Positions 1 through 7,773 are shown, counted from the first letter of the stretch. The stretch is 64,000 bases of DNA from CBDCVN01 sp965223045 (GCA_965223045.1 CBDCVN010000013.1:2914001-2978000); one strand, 5' to 3'. Numbers and translations: made by a program. Notes: a model not told the origin generated them from the letters alone.

Positions 1-1
1 T

Positions 2-241
2 TGGGGAAAAGGGAACTATTCAGAATTTGTGGTAAATTTGAACCGCCCTGGGATTGTGGCTGCAATTATAAGGTTTGCTATGCCTGATGTATGGAATCCT
101 GTGATCGGAAAGAAACCTGTTTTGATTCAAGATGGCATGGTATGGATGGTAAAAAATATAAAAGTCCCTGATGAAAAGGGAGTAAGGCCTAGTGAATATA
201 CTTCAAACGACCTAAAAAAAATGGACATCCTTTGGAAGTAG
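2..241 (+). CDS. Hypothetical protein, C-terminal part (runs off window start)
   Basis: The frame is open from base 2 and ends at TAG 239-241, so the start lies before the window; a GTG at 29 is the only candidate inside. The visible 79 residues (WGKGNYSEFVVNL... to ...MDILWK) match no family I recognise. After the stop the same frame continues for 12 plausible residues (GDNKYKILELSI, 242-277), and a second frame at 268-336 reads IVNIDFSEEELEELDRERF and ends at TGA 334-336. This suggests that the stop at 239 and a frameshift near 270 are recent lesions in a longer gene. The protein may be the tail of a toxin or surface protein given the small orphan genes downstream, but that is a guess. Confidence 0.4.
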   Translation, partial: WGKGNYSEFVVNLNRPGIVAAIIRFAMPDVWNPVIGKKPVLIQDGMVWMVKNIKVPDEKGVRPSEYTSNDLKKMDILWK

Positions 242-364
242 GGTGATAATAAGTATAAAATTCTTGAATTGTCAATATAGATTTCTCTGAAGAAGAGTTA
301 GAAGAACTAGATCGAGAAAGATTTGACTATGTCTGATTTTAGCATGAAGGGCACTACCTACATT

Positions 365-706
365 ATGGATAAACCGCTCTACATTTATGTTGATGTTGAT
401 GAAGCACTTGTTAGAAACTATGGAACAAAACAAATACCTATGCCAAATGTTATTGAGCATGTTAAACAACTTCACGAGGAAGGAGCTATTTTATATTGTT
501 GGAGTTCTGGTGGAGTTAAATATGCAAGAGAGTCTGCCCAAAAACTTAGTATAGAATACTGTTTTGAAGCTTTCCTTCCTAAACCACAAATTCTGATTGA
601 TGACATTAAGCTAGCAAATTGGCGTACCCTTGCAGAAATACATCCCAATTCGTGTAATAGATATTCACTTGAAGATTATAGAAATCTGCTTTGCAAAGTA
701 ACTTAA
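365..706 (+). CDS. HAD-like hydrolase, small single-domain protein
   Basis: This 113-residue protein starts MDKPLYIYVDVDEALV. The DVDEA segment is HAD motif I (nucleophile Asp with a second acid), WSSGG around residue 48 fits motif II (Ser), and KPQILIDDI around residue 76 supplies the motif III Lys and the motif IV acidic pair. An upstream in-frame ATG at 323 exists, but the hydrophobic strand carrying motif I normally lies at the very N-terminus and GAAGGG at 347-352 can serve ATG 365, so I prefer 365. The substrate cannot be told. Motif I lacks the usual Thr after the second Asp/Glu, so activity may be altered. It sits among unrelated orphan genes. Confidence 0.6.
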   Translation: MDKPLYIYVDVDEALVRNYGTKQIPMPNVIEHVKQLHEEGAILYCWSSGGVKYARESAQKLSIEYCFEAFLPKPQILIDDIKLANWRTLAEIHPNSCNRYSLEDYRNLLCKVT

Positions 707-841
707 TAAATATGCAAGTCCCATCTCAGCTTTTTGACCTCAGCGAAAAGCATTTAAATAATCCCTTACCTATGAAAATAATTTTGGAATTCGTCAATGT
801 ATTAAAGGTAGTATAGAATTAGTTTCTAGAAAGGTGTTTTT

Positions 842-1165
842 ATGCAAGATTTTGGTAAAGTAACTCTCCCTAAAAGTTTATTGGTCATAGTATTGGTAAC
901 ACTTATCATTACAGTTACTGTTTTTATTTCACAAGATACTTCCGCACAAAATGCACCTCAGGAGGCAAACATGTTATCACACTACCAAGAGCTACTTAAC
1001 TTAAGCCAGAACGAAAATAAAGGCTTAACATTTTATGTCAATGGTCAAACCATTCCCGGTCTTGTAACTAAAATTGTTGGTGATGAGGCAGTTGAAGTAC
1101 GCAATCAAATGCATGATCGTTTGATTATACGTGTTGATCGTATTGATGCCATAGCCTTGAATTAA
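842..1165 (+). CDS. Single-pass membrane protein with small beta-rich C-terminal domain
   Basis: The protein has 107 residues. A membrane-spanning segment lies at about 12-31 (LLVIVLVTLIITVTVFIS), preceded by a short cytoplasmic tail and followed by an outside-facing Gln/Asn-rich stretch. Residues 60-107 (GLTFYVNGQTIPGLVTKI..., ending VDRIDAIALN) have the strand pattern of a small SH3/LSm-like barrel, though I cannot name a family. A good ribosome binding site (GAAAGG at 830-835) precedes the ATG. The stop TAA overlaps the next ATG by one base (TAATG), which indicates translational coupling with the gene at 1165. Function unknown. Confidence 0.6.
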   Translation: MQDFGKVTLPKSLLVIVLVTLIITVTVFISQDTSAQNAPQEANMLSHYQELLNLSQNENKGLTFYVNGQTIPGLVTKIVGDEAVEVRNQMHDRLIIRVDRIDAIALN

Positions 1166-1590
1166 TGGAAAATGAAATAAGCTTAGAATTCAGTGCAGTG
1201 CATGAAAAACTTTTGCGCTGTGCAAGATTATATTGGGTAGGTGTTGAGAGAGGTGCGCCGGGCATTTCATTTGGGAGTATTGACTCAGCACTAGAAGAAG
1301 AGCTGTGTGATTTTGAAGTGGGTGAGGATGAAGACTTAGATGAGGAAGTGTTAGAAGCTACAAGATCAGCTATAGAAAAATCTCGCGAACAAGTACTAAC
1401 AAAAGACTTGAATAGTGCTGTTGGCTCACTAGCACAAGCCTTGGAAATAATGCTTGGTCACGGAGAAATAAAACCGGGTATTTACCATTGTCAAGAAAGT
1501 GAAATTGATTCCTTCCCAATAAAAATGCTAGGGCGTGTTGACACTAAAAGTGCTAAATCAAAAATATTACTTGAAGGGATTTTAGCGTAG
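1165..1590 (+). CDS. Acidic hypothetical protein with IS-derived C-terminus
   Basis: This 141-residue, strongly acidic protein of unknown function begins MENEISLEFSAVHEKLL. It is coupled to the preceding gene by a one-base overlap. The last 19 residues (GRVDTKSAKSKILLEGILA) are encoded by the left end of the IS5-family element at 1531-2391, not by the original gene. Removing the element and one copy of its TA target duplication restores a reading ending ...FPIKMLDRFYL, stopping at TGA 2409-2411. That native stop overlaps the GTG start at 2408, so the three genes 842, 1165 and 2408 once formed one coupled operon. The insertion probably left most of the protein intact but separated it from the downstream gene. 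Confidence 0.6.
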   Translation: MENEISLEFSAVHEKLLRCARLYWVGVERGAPGISFGSIDSALEEELCDFEVGEDEDLDEEVLEATRSAIEKSREQVLTKDLNSAVGSLAQALEIMLGHGEIKPGIYHCQESEIDSFPIKMLGRVDTKSAKSKILLEGILA

Positions 1591-2391
1591 CCATATAAGT
1601 ACCGACGCAAACTGGCAAAATGCTAAATAGTTTCGAGACAACTTTTCAAATCTAGAAAAAACTCTTCTATATTGCTTAATTTTGTTGAAAAAATTCTCTA
1701 TTAAATGCCTTTCCTTGTAAAATTCTTTGTCATACTCCCGCTGCTCTTTCCTATTTGCCTTTGGAGGTATTACTGCTTCTGCTTCCATTTCTGCTACCTT
1801 GTCTAGTACAACTTGAGCATCATATCCCTTGTCCCCCATTACTCTTTCAGCCTCCAGGTCTTCTAGCAAATCCTCTGCTTGGGTAACATCATTACGTTGC
1901 CCTGGAGTCAATATTAACTTGAGAGGATTGCCTAGAGCATCTGTTGTAGCGTGTACTTTGGTGGTGTAACCTCCTTTGCTTCTACCCAATTCTTGTTCTT
2001 CGTTTCCCCCTTTTCCTCCTGCTGCACAGGAGTGAGCTCTTACAATGGTGCTATCTATCATTATACTTTCCATATCAGCATCCTCAGCAAAGTGTTCAAA
2101 CATCGCTTGCCAAATTCCTTGTTTGCCCCAGCGGTCAAAACGCTTAAAAACACTATTCCATTTTCCATATTCTTCTGGCAACAAACGCCACTGTGCACCA
2201 CTTTTAGTTACCCAAAGGACTCCTTCAATAAACTTCCTGCATTGATCCTCATTGCCAATTCTAAATTTCCTAAACATACACACTATCTTGTAACCCTTGA
2301 GAAAATTTAGTATTTTTTGCCATTGCTCGTCTGTTAATTTAACTTTCATATCCTAAGTTTGCAAATTATGACTTACTTTATCAACATGCCC
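1531..2391 (-). mobile_element. IS5-family insertion sequence (IS427-like), complete, 861 bp
   Basis: The left end reads GGGCGTGTTGACACTAAAAG from 1531, and the right end, reverse complemented from 2391, reads GGGCATGTTGATAAAGTAAG. These are imperfect terminal inverted repeats of the type common in the IS427 subgroup. The element is flanked by a TA duplication (1529-1530 and 2392-2393). It carries one transposase gene on the minus strand. The sharp ends and uninterrupted transposase suggest a recent insertion. It lies inside the gene starting at 1165. Confidence 0.85.
1582..2349 (-). CDS. IS5-family transposase
   Basis: The protein has 255 residues. The N-terminal helix-turn-helix region (MKVKLTDEQWQKILNFL...) is followed by the insert typical of the group (GAQWRLLPEEYGKWNSVFKR). 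The DDE catalytic core is visible: first Asp in IMIDSTIVRAH (about residue 98), second Asp in VMGDKGYDA (about 173), and Glu in KERHLIENFFNKIKQYRRV (about 218). Length is normal for a single-frame IS427 transposase, with no stop or frameshift, so it may be active. Confidence 0.9.
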   Translation of the reverse strand: MKVKLTDEQWQKILNFLKGYKIVCMFRKFRIGNEDQCRKFIEGVLWVTKSGAQWRLLPEEYGKWNSVFKRFDRWGKQGIWQAMFEHFAEDADMESIMIDSTIVRAHSCAAGGKGGNEEQELGRSKGGYTTKVHATTDALGNPLKLILTPGQRNDVTQAEDLLEDLEAERVMGDKGYDAQVVLDKVAEMEAEAVIPPKANRKEQREYDKEFYKERHLIENFFNKIKQYRRVFSRFEKLSRNYLAFCQFASVLIWLR

Positions 2392-2407
2392 TAGATCGTT
2401 TTTATTT

Positions 2408-2608
2408 GTGATTTTGTGGGTAATAGTTCATATTGCTGTTGGCCTTATGGCATTTTTGGTTTGGGGATTTAGGGATACTTCGAGCTCTCTTATTATAATT
2501 GTGATAGGGAGCATCATATTTGTGGCAATGCAATGGGCTGTTTTACGCCTGATAATCCCAAAATTCGCTTGGTATTGGCTTATGTTGGGCCATTTTAGAT
2601 TCCTATAA
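2408..2608 (+). pseudogene. N-terminal fragment of a polytopic membrane protein (frameshifted)
   Basis: This 66-codon frame starts at GTG 2408, originally overlapping the stop of the upstream gene. It encodes two hydrophobic helices and the signature MQWAVLRLIIPKFAW (GxxxxxMQWxVLRxxxPKxAW). The same unit recurs at 2631-2740 in another frame as MQWVVLRPQVPKSAWLW. In the first copy about 26 bases present in the second copy (between GCTTGG and ATTGGCTTAT) are missing, and this deletion shifts the frame and causes the stop at 2606-2608. The fragment and the gene at 2673 are therefore best read as one broken gene. Family: membrane proteins with a QWxVLR motif; no function known to me. Confidence 0.5.
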
Positions 2609-2672
2609 CTCTACTGATAGAGCTTGGAGTTCTCTTATTATCATTGTTACAGGGAGCATAATACTTGGGACA

Positions 2673-3500
2673 ATGCAATGGGTTGTTTTACGCCCGCAAG
2701 TCCCAAAATCTGCTTGGTTATGGGCATTAGGGAGTCTACTTGGCATTGGCTTATATTGGCTTATTTTATACTCCCTTTTCATCAACTTTGATCATATAAC
2801 TTTGCTGATCATTAGTGTTTTTATTGTGATAGGTATTCTTGTATTTTTGCGAAGCCTTTCCCAGCAAAATGGCCTCTACCTTGATGCGTGGATAGTAATA
2901 AATTGTGTGGGTGCACTTTTAGTAGTATACTTTATTGGGACATCTGATAGCCTTTTTCTTAGTTTGGTAGTGGGTGGAACAATATTTGGAATTTTTACAG
3001 GAGGGTTTCTAGTATTGCCTTTATATTTTTCACCTGATAGGCGCAATATTTTTATTCTTTATATCATCAATTCCATAATCTCGGCCAGTTCGTTATATGT
3101 AGTTTTATTATTTGTCTTTCCATTAATAATTTACTATGTCGTGATTGGCATACCAGTACTTTTGATTCTTGTCATACCAATAGGACTTGGCATACTAATA
3201 GGAGTACCAGGATTGCTTATTAGGCGACTGCTAATCTGGGGTTTCAAAAAGAAGATTGCTCCACCAACCACGTTTAACAAGCTATCTTATGAAAGCGTAG
3301 TTGTATTAAATTGTCTTTTGCTCTTAAATGTTGTTTTCTGGATAGTGTTTAAAGTTGTTGTTGGGGTTTGTTGTGATACAAGTAGAGTTGAAACCGTTAT
3401 GGTGCCCACGATGGTTATAAATATAATTGGTATTTGTATAATTATGTCTATTGTTGAAATTCGAGATTTTTTGCTGCACAAGAGTAAAAATCATACTTAA
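2673..3500 (+). CDS. Polytopic membrane protein, QWxVLR-type (remainder of frameshifted gene)
   Basis: The 275 residues contain about eight to nine hydrophobic helices and a short hydrophilic C-terminus (IVEIRDFLLHKSKNHT). The frame is open upstream to base 2556, and the translation of 2610-2672 (STDRAWSSLIIIVTGSIILG) matches the preceding fragment, so ATG 2673 is probably not a natural start. It falls inside the repeated MQWVVLR motif and has no ribosome binding site. The intact ancestor would have started at 2408. Whether the truncated protein is made is unknown. There is no pocket of charged residues suggesting an enzyme; transport or anchoring is possible but unsupported. Confidence 0.5.
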   Translation: MQWVVLRPQVPKSAWLWALGSLLGIGLYWLILYSLFINFDHITLLIISVFIVIGILVFLRSLSQQNGLYLDAWIVINCVGALLVVYFIGTSDSLFLSLVVGGTIFGIFTGGFLVLPLYFSPDRRNIFILYIINSIISASSLYVVLLFVFPLIIYYVVIGIPVLLILVIPIGLGILIGVPGLLIRRLLIWGFKKKIAPPTTFNKLSYESVVVLNCLLLLNVVFWIVFKVVVGVCCDTSRVETVMVPTMVINIIGICIIMSIVEIRDFLLHKSKNHT

Positions 3501-3518
3501 GCTTTAGGAGATTAAATT

Positions 3519-4187
3519 ATGAATCTTGATGACTACCCTTTTCCTTACTTTGGTCATGGCAATACTAAACCTTGGGATTGGATGATGTTAGTTGTGTGGT
3601 TTAGAGATGTTGTTCCTGAAGAGAAACACAAAGCTATTAAAAGAGGTATTCCCAAACCACTTTGCCCCGGTTCCTTAGCTGAACACCTTAGTCGTTTAGG
3701 AATGACCATTCACTGGGGTAAAGATTTTTTTGAACTTTCTAATACTGTTGAGATAATGCATGCTGTGATCGGGCGCTACTACCGAGGAAACTGGACAAAA
3801 TTCCAAAACCGTTTAGATAATTGGCTTACAAAATTACATCAAAAATACCCTATACGGTTTGCTCTTCGGGAGTGGGCAGAAGGAGAGCCAAGTTCATGGC
3901 ATAAGTGGAGTGTTACGCAATTAGGGAAAGAGGTATTTCCAGTTTTGCTCGAGTACTATAAAAATTTTGAATCATCTAAAAACCAGCCTAACAAATATGA
4001 TCCGATTCAAGATTTAATTCAATACCAACTTTTATCATATTTTGAAGAGCAGCTTGATTATTTTGGCTCGAGCCCCAAACTTGCTCGAGACTTAATAGAT
4101 TTACTTCAGTGGTTGCCCAATCATCCTGAGAATAGTGACCAAATGAACCAAAAAGTACATTTGATTGAGCAGCTGCATAACTTCTAA
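3519..4187 (+). CDS. Hypothetical cytoplasmic protein, 222 residues
   Basis: It starts MNLDDYPFPYFGHGNTKPWDW and has a clear ribosome binding site (AGGAG 3506-3510). The composition is soluble, rich in Trp and aromatic residues; I recognise no family. The C-terminal half is charged and helical. Immediately after the stop, a different frame (4189-4260) reads SKEVTNDLEGEFIQKVAPFL and ends at TAA 4258-4260, which looks like coding sequence. A one-base lesion near 4187 may therefore have shortened the protein by about 25 residues. Three CTCGAG hexamers lie in this gene, as in the core genes further right. The setting among small orphan genes would fit an immunity-type protein, but no homology supports this. 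Confidence 0.5.
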   Translation: MNLDDYPFPYFGHGNTKPWDWMMLVVWFRDVVPEEKHKAIKRGIPKPLCPGSLAEHLSRLGMTIHWGKDFFELSNTVEIMHAVIGRYYRGNWTKFQNRLDNWLTKLHQKYPIRFALREWAEGEPSSWHKWSVTQLGKEVFPVLLEYYKNFESSKNQPNKYDPIQDLIQYQLLSYFEEQLDYFGSSPKLARDLIDLLQWLPNHPENSDQMNQKVHLIEQLHNF

Positions 4188-4296
4188 AGAAGTTACTAAT
4201 GACCTTGAAGGAGAATTTATTCAAAAAGTTGCTCCCTTTCTAAATCTAAAAAGTACATAAGTATGGATAAACTAGGTCGCATATATCAAGGCAATA

Positions 4297-5297
4297 GAGT
4301 TGTTCGGAAATAAATAGTTTAAACAATCAAAAAATTCCAAAGCCCCCCACAGACAGCTATAACGCTATCTGCAAAACCTGTCTTGCGATTCCGAAAGGCA
4401 TGCACTAGTATATTAAAGCGTTTCATACCTCCTATGGCATGTTCTACATATATCCTTGCTTTGCCCAGCCTTTTATTCCTCTCCTTCTCTGCTTCTGTTA
4501 GCTCTGGATTAGGATTCTTTTTACTCTTCCTTGGCTTTTTCTTTGGTATCGCTGCTCCTATCCCATAATCCTTGTTTATACCTTGATAACCTGAGTCTAG
4601 ATTTGCTCTTTTTCCCTCCTCTTTCAGCCAGCCTTGTTTAGGTGGAAACTCCTCCTTAAACATCCCATAGTCATGTCTCCGCCCAGCAAATGTCCTTCCT
4701 ACATAGATTATTACCTTTCTTCCTGTTGCTATTATTGTGTTTTTTACCGTGTGACCCTTCTTTTTTCCACTATATAGCTCCTCCTGCTTTTCTTCTTCAC
4801 TAGGGCGTCTATGTTTCCTTTCTGTAGCATCAATCAGTATTTTTCTTGCTTCTTCAAGCGCTTCTTTTAACTCCTCAGGTGTATTGAACTCTCTCTTAGG
4901 CAACATACCTAATTTTGCCAAGGCTGCTGAGAGAATTGGCAGCAGCTTATGTACCCAATAGTGTGCACTGGAACGAGACATATCAAACTTCTCTGCTAAT
5001 TCATCCATTGTAGGATAACTTTTCAGGTAGTAGAGAATAAATTCGAGTTTGTGTTTAGTAGAAGGAAGTTTACTTTTTCTTCCTCCTCCCCTAGATCGTT
5101 CTCTTTCCCCTTTAGCTTGTTGTTCTTCATAGTCTTTTTGACTTTGCTCCTCATATACCTCTTCAAACACTGTCTCTAACTCATTTATCTTTTCTTCAGG
5201 CAAACCTGTCAAGGCTCTTACTTGTCTGTCACTTCTGGTTTTGAAAACTACCATACTAGCTACTATTTTAGCTGATTTGGCTATTTCCGAACAACTC
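4297..5297 (-). mobile_element. IS5-family insertion sequence, complete, about 1001 bp
   Basis: The terminal inverted repeats are perfect over 16 bases: GAGTTGTTCGGAAATA at 4297-4312 and its reverse complement at 5282-5297. A TA duplication flanks it (4295-4296 and 5298-5299). One transposase gene lies on the minus strand. Perfect ends and an open transposase indicate recent insertion. It splits the gene beginning at 4263. Confidence 0.85.
4319..5254 (-). CDS. IS5-family transposase (DDE Tnp4 type)
   Basis: The protein has 311 residues. The N-terminal part contains a charged coil (EVYEEQSQKDYEEQQAKG) and a helix-turn-helix (YPTMDELAEKFDMSRSSAHY, about residues 80-110). Catalytic residues are Asp in ILIDATERKH (about 140), Asp in ANLDSGYQGI (about 217) and Glu in KARIYVEHAIGGMKRF (about 273), the order of the DDE_Tnp_4 family. 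GKKKGHTVKN and GRRHDYGMFKE are also family signatures. No lesions are seen. Confidence 0.9.
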   Translation of the reverse strand: MVVFKTRSDRQVRALTGLPEEKINELETVFEEVYEEQSQKDYEEQQAKGERERSRGGGRKSKLPSTKHKLEFILYYLKSYPTMDELAEKFDMSRSSAHYWVHKLLPILSAALAKLGMLPKREFNTPEELKEALEEARKILIDATERKHRRPSEEEKQEELYSGKKKGHTVKNTIIATGRKVIIYVGRTFAGRRHDYGMFKEEFPPKQGWLKEEGKRANLDSGYQGINKDYGIGAAIPKKKPRKSKKNPNPELTEAEKERNKRLGKARIYVEHAIGGMKRFNILVHAFRNRKTGFADSVIAVCGGLWNFLIV

Positions 5298-5709
5298 TAA
5301 TAATTTCGATGTTGTTGGATTTGATGGTTTGCCCATTGAAAAATTGCTCGGTGTCGTTGCCCTAGAAGAAGAAGATAATAATCCTATTGTAGTGAACTTA
5401 AAGGTAGAGGGGAAAAGTTGGCAAAGGTTTTTTCTTGACGCTTGGATTGGTTGTTGGGAAGATTGGGGGAAGCTTGTTGATGAAGAGGATGGTGAAACAA
5501 GGTTTGTTGATTATGCTGAGAAGTATAGTTTTAAAGGTTCAAAGATCAAGTTGATAAAATGTCAAGATTGCAGGGTCCTAATTAAGTTAGAAAGTAATCA
5601 ACTATTCACACTTAAGTTGGTTGATCCTGAGCAATCTGATACCTATAGTGAAGTAGTTTTTAGTAAATTAAGTGCTTAATAGCACCTTAAAGACACCTGT
5701 AATTTAGAG

Positions 5710-6147
5710 TTGATTGTAGAAATAGCAAATGTAACTATGAGTTTACCAAATAATGACAATGTTTATGGGTACTTTTACTATGATGGTGCAATTGAGCAGT
5801 TTAGTAACTTAGCTAAGATGCTTAAAGTAAAATTAGCTTTGTCTACAGAAGAAGTAACTGTTCGGAGGTCCCAATTTTCAGGAGAATTGATACTTAAACT
5901 AAATTCTGAAAAAGCTGACTTTTGTTCTGGTAAAATGGATGAGAGTATGTATTTGTTTAATGGTGGTGTAGCTGGCACTATTGAAGAAGTATGCTTATTT
6001 GTAGAATCTCTTCACAAAATTTTTACAGATAATAATTTTCAGGCAGGCTTTGAAGTTTATGATAAAAATTCAAACTTTGTAAAAGAGTTTGGGCATAGAT
6101 TATTATTGCGTTGTGAGAAAGAGTCAAGCGCATTTAATAAAGTTTAA
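5710..6147 (+). CDS. Hypothetical protein, 145 residues
   Basis: The frame opens after TAG 5680-5682 and the first usable start is TTG 5710; an internal ATG at 5737 (MSLPNNDNVYGYFYYDGAIE) is an alternative. No strong ribosome binding site precedes either. The sequence mixes strands and helices (GAIEQFSNLAKMLKVKLALS) and ends in a charged tail. I recognise no family. It follows the IS-split gene by 30 bases on the same strand. Small, soluble, solitary genes like this often include immunity proteins, but this is context only. Confidence 0.5.
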   Translation: MIVEIANVTMSLPNNDNVYGYFYYDGAIEQFSNLAKMLKVKLALSTEEVTVRRSQFSGELILKLNSEKADFCSGKMDESMYLFNGGVAGTIEEVCLFVESLHKIFTDNNFQAGFEVYDKNSNFVKEFGHRLLLRCEKESSAFNKV

Positions 6148-6168
6148 GTCTACTAAATTTTATCATTA

Positions 6169-6411
6169 ATGAATAATGAATTGCCAAAAGCAAAATTTAA
6201 AGTTGGTAATTACGTTCGTGTGATTATTAATGAAACACTGTTCCAGACAGATTAGGGTATGGTTTGAAGGAAAGTATAAGTGTAAAATAATCTCAAAAAG
6301 TTTTAGGAGGCATTTTGCGGTGAGTAAAATTACTGCGCAGGAAGGCACAAAAATGACTTTGTGTCAGAGACACATCTTCTGACACGTGATTGGCAGAAAT
6401 CTTTATCTAGA
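6169..6411 (+). pseudogene. Degraded small gene, KFKVGNYVRV fragment
   Basis: ATG 6169 opens MNNELPKAKFKVGNYVRVII and stops at TAG 6253-6255 after 28 codons. Right after it another frame reads VWFEGKYKCKIISKSFRRHF and continues to a TGA near 6411. Together they look like one small basic protein, with a strand motif similar to KOW/SH3-like openings, broken by a stop and a frameshift. No intact start-to-stop version remains. Confidence 0.35.
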
Positions 6412-6844
6412 CGAATAATTAGAGCCTGCGTAATTCCAGTTTACCTTCTAAAAGAGTAAATCACTCCTGCACACATCTTTACAGAAGCATATGAGAAATA
6501 TTTTGTTTGCAAAGGGCTTCTTAAGGAGTGCGTAATTCTAGTATTCTTTATTAGTGGGTTGTTGTTTTTACCCACCGGGTATTATAGTAGGGTAAGAAAA
6601 ATTGTAGTAGCTGGCTTGATAATAAGTAAAGATGAATATACCAACTACTACAACTCCTTTATAAAATAACCTAGCAGATCGTTCCTGCTAACAACCTTAT
6701 TGCTAAGCTGCCTTTATTATATCATTTAACATCACCAGTGTTTCACCAGGGGATTTGTTGTGTGCAGTGGCACATATCCACATTTTAGATCTTTGGGAGG
6801 TAGCAGTAGCAATTAGCTATCTAATCTCCCCTAACAGGTGCATG
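6412..6844. other. Gene-free, decayed sequence with an inverted repeat
   Basis: No open frame of useful length is present on either strand. TTGTAGTAGCTGG at 6602-6614 is the near-inverse of CCAACTACTACAA at 6641-6653 (one mismatch), separated by 26 bases. This could be a transcript hairpin or the leftover ends of a small mobile element. The neighbouring IS3 remnant at 6845 makes decay of mobile DNA the likeliest origin. Confidence 0.4.
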
Positions 6845-6997
6845 TCTTGATAAAGTTTTTAAGGAGCTAGAACCGATATCTTTAAGTACATCAACATTAC
6901 CTACAATCGTTTTCGTTTACACAGCTCGATTGATTACAAAAGTCCTGAAACCTTTGAAGCTAATCAGCAAAATAATTTGGAGCTATTAGCTGTTTAG
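6845..6997 (+). pseudogene. IS3-family transposase remnant (OrfB C-terminus)
   Basis: The frame ending at TAG 6995-6997 reads DIFKYINITYNRFRLHSSID then YKSPETFEANQQ. The pattern YNxxRLHSSxxYxSPxxFE is the conserved C-terminus of IS3/IS150 OrfB integrases. Just upstream, CLDKVFKELE in a shifted frame matches the preceding segment of such proteins, so the fragment also carries a frameshift. No rest of the element is visible. It differs from the intact IS3 copy at 61.9 kb, whose OrfB ends RPHQSLQYKTPELVY. Confidence 0.7.
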
Positions 6998-7113
6998 TCT
7001 ATACTTTGAGTGTCCACAAAAAGAGGCCAACTCCACAAAATAGGCTATTAATATCTACCATCAACTTACTTCCCTAGAATACTGTGGATTTTGTGTAACC
7101 TCCTATTAACCAT

Positions 7114-7509
7114 CTAAAGGTAAGGTATTTTTTTTGCATATTTCTCTATTAGTACGCGAATTTGATTTATTAGAGCAACAATTTCTTTGCTATCTTTAAT
7201 TTCACCACCCCAAATTCCCGCAGTATAGGTCTGTGTTTTGTCTATAAGTCTAAATGTATATACAGGCTCATCAGGCACACCATTACGGGTAGAAGATCGC
7301 ATCTCTTCAATATTCATTTCACTAATAAGTTTCCATAAATATGAGTTTTCCTTTTCTGTTAACAGGAAGTTCCCGTAATCCTTCACTACACCACATACAT
7401 TATGAGTAATGAAGAATTTATTGTCAGAATTCAAGACAATTATCCACTCACCAAATCCTTGAAAGTGATTGGCGTTGCCACTAGAGAATTTAAATGTTCG
7501 CATTCCCAC
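7114..7509 (-). CDS. Hypothetical protein, 131 residues
   Basis: It reads MGMRTFKFSSGNANHFQGFG, then a strand-rich middle (VKDYGNFLLTEKENSYLWKL), PDEPVYTFRLIDKT and an amphipathic C-terminal helix. It has the look of small one-domain proteins in which FxLTxxE is followed by LWxLI and a PDEPxYxF motif, but I cannot name a family. It stands alone on the minus strand between the IS3 remnant and the M16 peptidase genes. Residue 3 (ATG ending at 7503) is an alternative start. Confidence 0.5.
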   Translation of the reverse strand: MGMRTFKFSSGNANHFQGFGEWIIVLNSDNKFFITHNVCGVVKDYGNFLLTEKENSYLWKLISEMNIEEMRSSTRNGVPDEPVYTFRLIDKTQTYTAGIWGGEIKDSKEIVALINQIRVLIEKYAKKIPYL

Positions 7510-7691
7510 TACTCCACATCTTTATCTTTGTCTAGAACAGAGTTATCCCACAAAAATATTATTTTAAGTAGAGAATTTAGTTCTCCCATAAGATACTACA
7601 ATTTCATTCCTGAAACTCACTTACCAAGCAAGCAAAGGAACATAACCAAAAAATATTTTTAACTGCTATTAGATTTTGGCCAAATTTATGA

Positions 7692-7723
7692 AAATACATA
7701 CACTTCTAAATACATACACTTCT
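7692..7723. repeat. 16-bp direct tandem duplication
   Basis: AAATACATACACTTCT occurs twice head to tail (7692-7707, 7708-7723) downstream of the M16 operon. It is a short slippage product with no other copies seen in the window. Confidence 0.7.
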
Positions 7724-7773
7724 AAAACTGCTCAGGAAAACATATTCTATTGACTTAGCATTTTTAAATGCTA

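Larger units (their letters stand above)
4263..5679 (+). pseudogene. Hypothetical gene split by an IS at codon 12
   Basis: The left fragment 4263-4296 begins ATG and reads MDKLGRIYQGN. The right part resumes after the IS and continues NFDVVGFDGLPIEKLLGVVA to the stop at 5677-5679. Joining 4296 to 5300 (removing the IS and one TA copy) gives a continuous 137-residue frame of 414 bases. Without that join the only starts are TTG 5329 or later. The protein is acidic with an alternating strand pattern (VVNLKVEGKSWQRFFLDAW) and I recognise no family. The remaining 116-residue frame may be expressed but lacks the natural start. Confidence 0.65.

Noticed and set aside
7402..7662. Plus-strand frame of 86 codons
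   Set aside because: It overlaps the 131-residue minus-strand gene, has no ribosome binding site and shows no protein-like pattern in its second half.
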